Shown here: one piece after another, positions 60,338-64,000 of the stretch
How the letters are laid out: every line of letters starts with the position of its first letter
Position numbering within the stretch: the first letter of the stretch is position 1
Assembly: GCA_003049485.1 (NCBI GenBank)
Contig: PYST01000126.1
Coordinates: 5,141 to 69,140 of the forward strand
Reading direction: 5' to 3'
From: Ophioceras dolichostomum
Lineage: Eukaryota > Ascomycota > Sordariomycetes > Magnaporthales > Ophioceraceae
Length of the DNA: 64,000 nt
The notes under the pieces: generated by a model
What the model was told of the DNA's origin: nothing
Database searches by the model: none
The model's input: the letters and a program-made list of their open reading frames with translations, nothing else
Translations under genes and position numbers: made by a program

Positions 60338-60603
60338 TTTGAGTCCACCTTTGGTGGAGTTCACCAAACGCGGCTTGGAGCAGCAGGTACGAGCTACTTA
60401 CCCACACCGCACTTCCCTGCTTCCTCTGCCAGTCCTATTTCTCTCTCATCAGCGCTCAGCATCATGCCCGCTTCTGTCTCGGCCGCCTTCGATTTCTGCT
60501 TTGAGAACTTTAACTGACATCCAGCTTCAACAGTGCGTGCTCCCCCCTCCATTATGGTGGAGTGGGGATACGCCTGCTGCTCGGGCTCGCTAAGCCTATG
60601 GCG

Positions 60604-60645
60604 ACTCGGCGGACGACACGCCACTCGGCGTGTCGTCCGCCGAGT
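60604..60645. repeat. Perfect 19-bp hairpin
   Basis: actcggcggacgacacgcc at 60604-60622, a four-base ACTC loop, then its exact reverse complement at 60627-60645. It lies directly before the candidate exon at 60636. Confidence 0.95.
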
Positions 60646-61058
60646 GACGATCTCACAAGCCCGCTGGATGGACGAGAATTTTATCAAGAACATGTGGACA
60701 TCGGTGACCAACGAGACCGTTAACGTCAAGGTCATTCGTGACGGCAACTCAACGTAAGATACCGGCCATCTCTTCCTCTATTCCTTCACCCCTGCGCATC
60801 TTGTTCCGTCTTTGTGAGACGTCTACATGTTTTCCTTCCCCTGCCTGTAGTGATGGGAACTGTGCTGATAGCATTAACTCAGAAGTGGGGGAAGGAGGGG
60901 ACAAGAGGAGGCTAGCACGCTGTGCTCAGAGGGTACCAAGCTGGCCTTGGAGCATCAAAGGGATGACTTCTTTCCCAGGGACTCAAGATGCCACCAGACA
61001 CGCCGACATAGTAGTAGCTACTGATGCTGACTGTCGCAGCAGCGGCGGAGGTTGGTAG
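60636..61058 (+). CDS. Candidate two-exon orphan gene piece
   Basis: The frame VTISQARWMDENFIKNMW, then TSVTNETVNVKVIRDGNS, ends in a GTAAGA donor at 60757. An intron to acceptor TGTAG at 60849-60850 keeps the frame open and continues DGNCADSINSEVGEGGDK to a stop at 61056-61058. A further in-frame piece, LGDILSLLDGEGDKLDAMDN, lies at 61060-61149 after a TAG that could be an acceptor. After it, a frame one base shifted carries a basic KSEARKKKR end joined by a GTAAGC intron to ARG. No family is recognised; it may be a pseudogene. Confidence 0.25.
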
Positions 61059-61460
61059 TTGGGAGACATCTTGAGTCTTCTCGACGGCGAGGGGGACAAG
61101 CTTGATGCCATGGACAACAAGATCATCAGAGACAAGGAGGCATCCTGACCAAATCCGAGGCTCGCAAGAAGAAGAGGTAAGCTGATCCTTTCGCTTTTCC
61201 TCTTTCACACTGCTCTATTAGGATATCGTGCTAACTTCACTGTCAACAGAGCCCGTGGCTGATACCGAGGGAGGCTACCGGAAGAGCCCGCCACTTCATC
61301 GACACGCCGCGCCGTGAGCACTCAAGTCCATCCCTCACTAGGCCCGCACAACACACACGGCACGAACCCCACCTACCGCATTCGTCACGACGACCACCAA
61401 GCCAGCCAATCAGCCAAATTCGAATGACAGTCGTCGCCAAGCTGTCGCTTTCTATAGCAA

Positions 61461-61543
61461 TACACCACACACACACACACTCACACACACACACACTCAC
61501 ACACACACACACTCACACACACACACACTCACACACACACACA
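61461..61543. repeat. (CA)n microsatellite
   Basis: CA repeats with regularly spaced TCA interruptions every 14 to 18 bases. Confidence 0.95.
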
Positions 61544-61571
61544 ATATCCTATTTTCTGGCTTTCCGAGCAG

Positions 61572-61683
61572 ACTCGACATCAAACCCGTCAGCTGGGACC
61601 GCATTACCATCAGCCAGAACAACCCCATCGATCTTCACCCACACTTTGCTTCCAGCAAGTTGCAGATCTGTTCTACGGTGTAG
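61572..61683 (+). CDS. Orphan exon-like piece
   Basis: After an AG at 61570-61571 a frame reads LDIKPVSWDRITISQNNPID, then LHPHFASSKLQICSTV and a TAG. The composition is coding-like, but no upstream exon joins it convincingly; a GTGAGT donor follows the stop at 61685. The family is unknown. Confidence 0.2.
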
Positions 61684-63752
61684 GGTGAGTGACAACCTTC
61701 CAGCCTCGAACAGCTGCACCCTCGAGCAGCACAGCACAACACCGGCGCCGTGGGTGGTTGAGTGGGGGCGCCGGGAGTTGGGAAGGGGGGTGGGGTTGGA
61801 GGCTGACACAGAGGGAAAGACAGAGGAGAGGAGGGAGGGCTAAAGCAACGCGGATAAGGATTGCCGGGCCCTCCTCCTTGTGTCTTTCCCCTGTGTCATC
61901 GGGGGCCGTGGGCAGACAGCGGCTTTGGGGAGGCCCTCTGTGCGCTACGCTCAAGCCAAATGTCTGTCCTCGGTCTCCGTCTGCTTTCCAGGTAAGCAAG
62001 CGCAATCTTTTTTCCCTTCTTCTTTGTTCATATATCTACTACTTCCCTGCTGGCTTCGATCTGCGGTAACGGCGACGACTTGAATCTGATGACGACGATG
62101 CTGACTGTTGCTACAGAGCGGTGGATCCAGCCGCGGCGGACCCGGCGGAGAGGAGGGTGGTGGTCGAGGAGGGGGAACGAGAGAGAGGAACGAGAAACTA
62201 CCTAGGCGCCTCAGGGGGTTCTATGAATCAATCTCAAGACGATCAGGAAATGCCAACCGATCGGGGAATTAAAAATAGAACGTCTTGGAAAAGGAAAGTG
62301 ATCTCAAAAGCACTGTAGGAAGGTACTAAAACGTTATTTCCTTTCCCAAATGTCCAGAATTTGAGTGGGCGATCTCCTGGAGTGGGCAGGGGCGGCTAGG
62401 TATCTTCCTTGATAGATCATCATCGCTTAGAGCACACAATGTCAGACTATCGTACTCTCCACTATCAGAACAATCTTTTGGCTAAGACGCCGGGGAAACA
62501 GCTGTAGTGTGAGCATGCGCGTAACATGGCTGTTATTGATATGGAGCAACTGGTGGATGAGAGTGACAGCCTGTGTTGCCCACCCACCAATAAATGTAAT
62601 GCAAGCCATCCAACTGGCTGGGTGTGTTCTCATTGCAAAAAGACATATGATAGACATGCTGCGATCCTAGCTAACAGACCATAGGCCCGGAATAATCTAG
62701 GGCCAAGATACAGTCCCATTCTTCCGAAGTGACATTCGAGTGCCTGCAGACCGTCCCATGTGCTAGCGTGAGCAGGCAGCGAAGGTGGGCAACTACTGTT
62801 ATGGGCCGAATGTTTGAATATCTTCAATGTCTACGCAGCCTTGTAAAGTAAAATAGACCTTCAGCATGCTGTGTCACGGCAGTCCAGCAGGAAAGTTCGA
62901 CCTGACGTTGGGCAGGTGCTCCGCCAGTGCGCAGGTGGACCGGTCTCCCACCGCTGAATGGCGCAGGCAGAACGGTCAGCCTATTGTAAACGGGCTGGCC
63001 CTACCGTTTTGGGGGCAAAACGGTCAATTCGACTGGGCGAATTTAGCAAAAGCGGACCCAAATCGTCCCCGAATCTGCCATCGGTCCGCAAATGGGACCG
63101 GCCTGCAGGCCTCGACGTCACCAATGGGCTCTATAAAGTTTACCAAGGAGCCACCATACCCCGCTGCCGTTGGGCCATAGCCCTACCCAACCGTCTGGTT
63201 TTCCGGCCAGGCTATTATTAAAAGCTGCCATAGGTCAAAATATGTCCTTACATTTTTGGTCGATGGATCGACCAGGGCTGCCGCTAGTCCGCCAAAGGGG
63301 AATTTTGGGGCCGCTGTTAGCATCCAAACGAACGCAGGTCGTTTCGGTATCGATAAATAAAAGTGCCAATGGCCTGGCTCAAAAGCGGCAGAGTGATATC
63401 TTGTTGATTGATATTTGCAGGAGGACCGAGCCTGGGCCATTGGGGGCCGGGGTGCTCGTCTCTACAACTACGGTATGATGCCTAAGACTACTACTAGGTA
63501 CGCAGGTACGCAACGCAAAAGCAGGGCAAGCCTCTCACAAGGTCGTCTGTTCAAAGAAGAGGCCCAATAAAAGCATCGCAGCAAGGAAAGGAACCGCATG
63601 ATGCCTCTTCCATAGACGCCATAACAGACAGTCCCATGCCAGCCATCGGGTTAAATATCCCGAGAGAGCCAAACGCAGAGATGATGAGAGAAAGAGGGAG
63701 CTGAGAAGAGTATGTAGGTGGGTAGGTGTAGGAGAACGAAGACCACACAGGT

Positions 63753-63886
63753 CTACGCCAACTTCGAGCTCGGCGCCGCTTTGTCGCCCACCTCGGCCTG
63801 AGCCCGCTCGCGGAGGATCTTGCGGAGGATCTTGCCGGACTGTGTTTCCCCATGTTGCTCCTTGGTCAGCTTTTGGATGTACCGCA
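63753..63886 (-). CDS. 3' terminal exon of a second acyl-CoA synthetase (4CL-like), partial
   Basis: The minus-strand frame VRYIQKLTKEQHGETQ, SGKILRKILRERAQAE, VGDKAAPSSKLA ends at a TAG (63753-63755). SGKILRKILRE is the C-terminal A10 block of the adenylating superfamily, with the catalytic lysine, as in 4-coumarate-CoA ligase-like enzymes. An AG acceptor (63887-63888) fits an exon of 134 bases; the rest of the gene lies beyond the right edge. The end reads SSKLA: a peroxisomal SKL signal followed by one extra alanine, so it is not at the extreme C-terminus. It is not close to the Pcs60-type enzyme at 29-31 kb. Confidence 0.65.
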
Positions 63887-64000
63887 CTGTGATTTGGAAG
63901 GGTACGGGGAAGGAAGAACAACCGACTGGGACGAAGCGTGAATGTAGACCCAGCGAGGCCGGATATCGAAGATAGTGGGGCGGCGGGCGGGGCGGGGCAG

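Larger units (their letters stand above)
59857..61780. repeat. Duplicated GC-rich 40-mer
   Basis: Copies at 59857-59896 and 61741-61780 both begin ACCGGCGCCGTGGGTGGT and continue with G-rich sequence at about 85% identity. Each follows within 200 bases of a CA microsatellite, which suggests duplication of a larger unit. Confidence 0.75.
58022..63752. other. Repeat-rich region with orphan exon-like pieces
   Basis: No complete gene model could be built. The stretch has several strong splice-donor strings (GTAAGT or GTAAGC at 58782, 59065, 59253, 59694, 60757, 61171 and 61991), coding-looking pieces, two CA microsatellites, two inverted-repeat structures and a duplicated GC-rich 40-mer. At 63003-63024 a 9-base inverted repeat (ACCGTTTTG, GGGG spacer, CAAAACGGT) occurs. 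The repeats suggest decay or an unusual multi-exon gene. Confidence 0.45.

Noticed and set aside
1..64000. tRNA genes
   Set aside because: I scanned for B-box-like GGTTCGANTCC on both strands; the few partial hits lacked an A box or a foldable cloverleaf.

Overview
The window is nuclear DNA of a filamentous ascomycete (Pezizomycotina, most likely Sordariomycetes). The evidence is intron-containing genes with short GT...AG introns and CTAAC/CTGAC-like branch points, GC-rich third codon positions, long intergenic stretches carrying ACCTACC/GGTAGGT tetranucleotide runs, and gene families typical of moulds (FHA-forkhead regulator, Zn2Cys6 activator, HsbA-like wall protein, CDH-type cytochrome domain, secreted low-complexity proteins). 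No tRNA, rRNA or CRISPR was recognised. One 36-base run of N at 51088-51123, flanked by poly-G, is an assembly gap.

Layout from left to right: an FHL1-type forkhead factor (+, 3329-7534); a 7-exon, 1014-residue multi-pass membrane protein of unclear family (+, 11804-15511); a soluble cytochrome b5 (-, 16306-16826); a small cysteine-rich secreted protein (+, 18192-18691); a T5orf172/Mug113 GIY-YIG-like protein (+, 19956-21404); an HsbA-like secreted protein (+, 23091-23789); a Zn2Cys6 activator (-, 24479-27380) facing a peroxisomal Pcs60-type acyl-CoA synthetase (+, 29495-31455); inositol-3-phosphate synthase INO1 (-, 36297-38148); a gene-poor 9.7 kb stretch; a two-LIM paxillin-like protein (+, 47837-50504); a secreted or membrane CDH-type cytochrome (DOMON) domain protein (+, 54117-55004); a secreted Gly/Thr/Ser/Pro-rich wall-like protein (+, 56309-58021); a repeat-rich stretch with coding-looking exon pieces (58.7-62.3 kb); and the 3' terminal exon of a second acyl-CoA synthetase running off the right edge (-, 63753-63886).

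The genes are mostly independent housekeeping, regulatory and cell-surface functions rather than one obvious cluster. Exon boundaries were chosen by hand so that every spliced model stays in frame: 1014, 84, 132, 865, 521, 549, 817 and 503 residues for the eight spliced genes. I found no convincing new multi-gene system. The places most worth checking are the 58.7-62.3 kb stretch (orphan exons, fold-back inverted repeats, duplicated GC-rich 40-mers), the duplicated intron-like unit near 22.0-22.3 kb, the stand-alone cytochrome domain protein, the cysteine-rich secreted protein, and the synthetase whose C-terminus reads SKL plus one extra residue.
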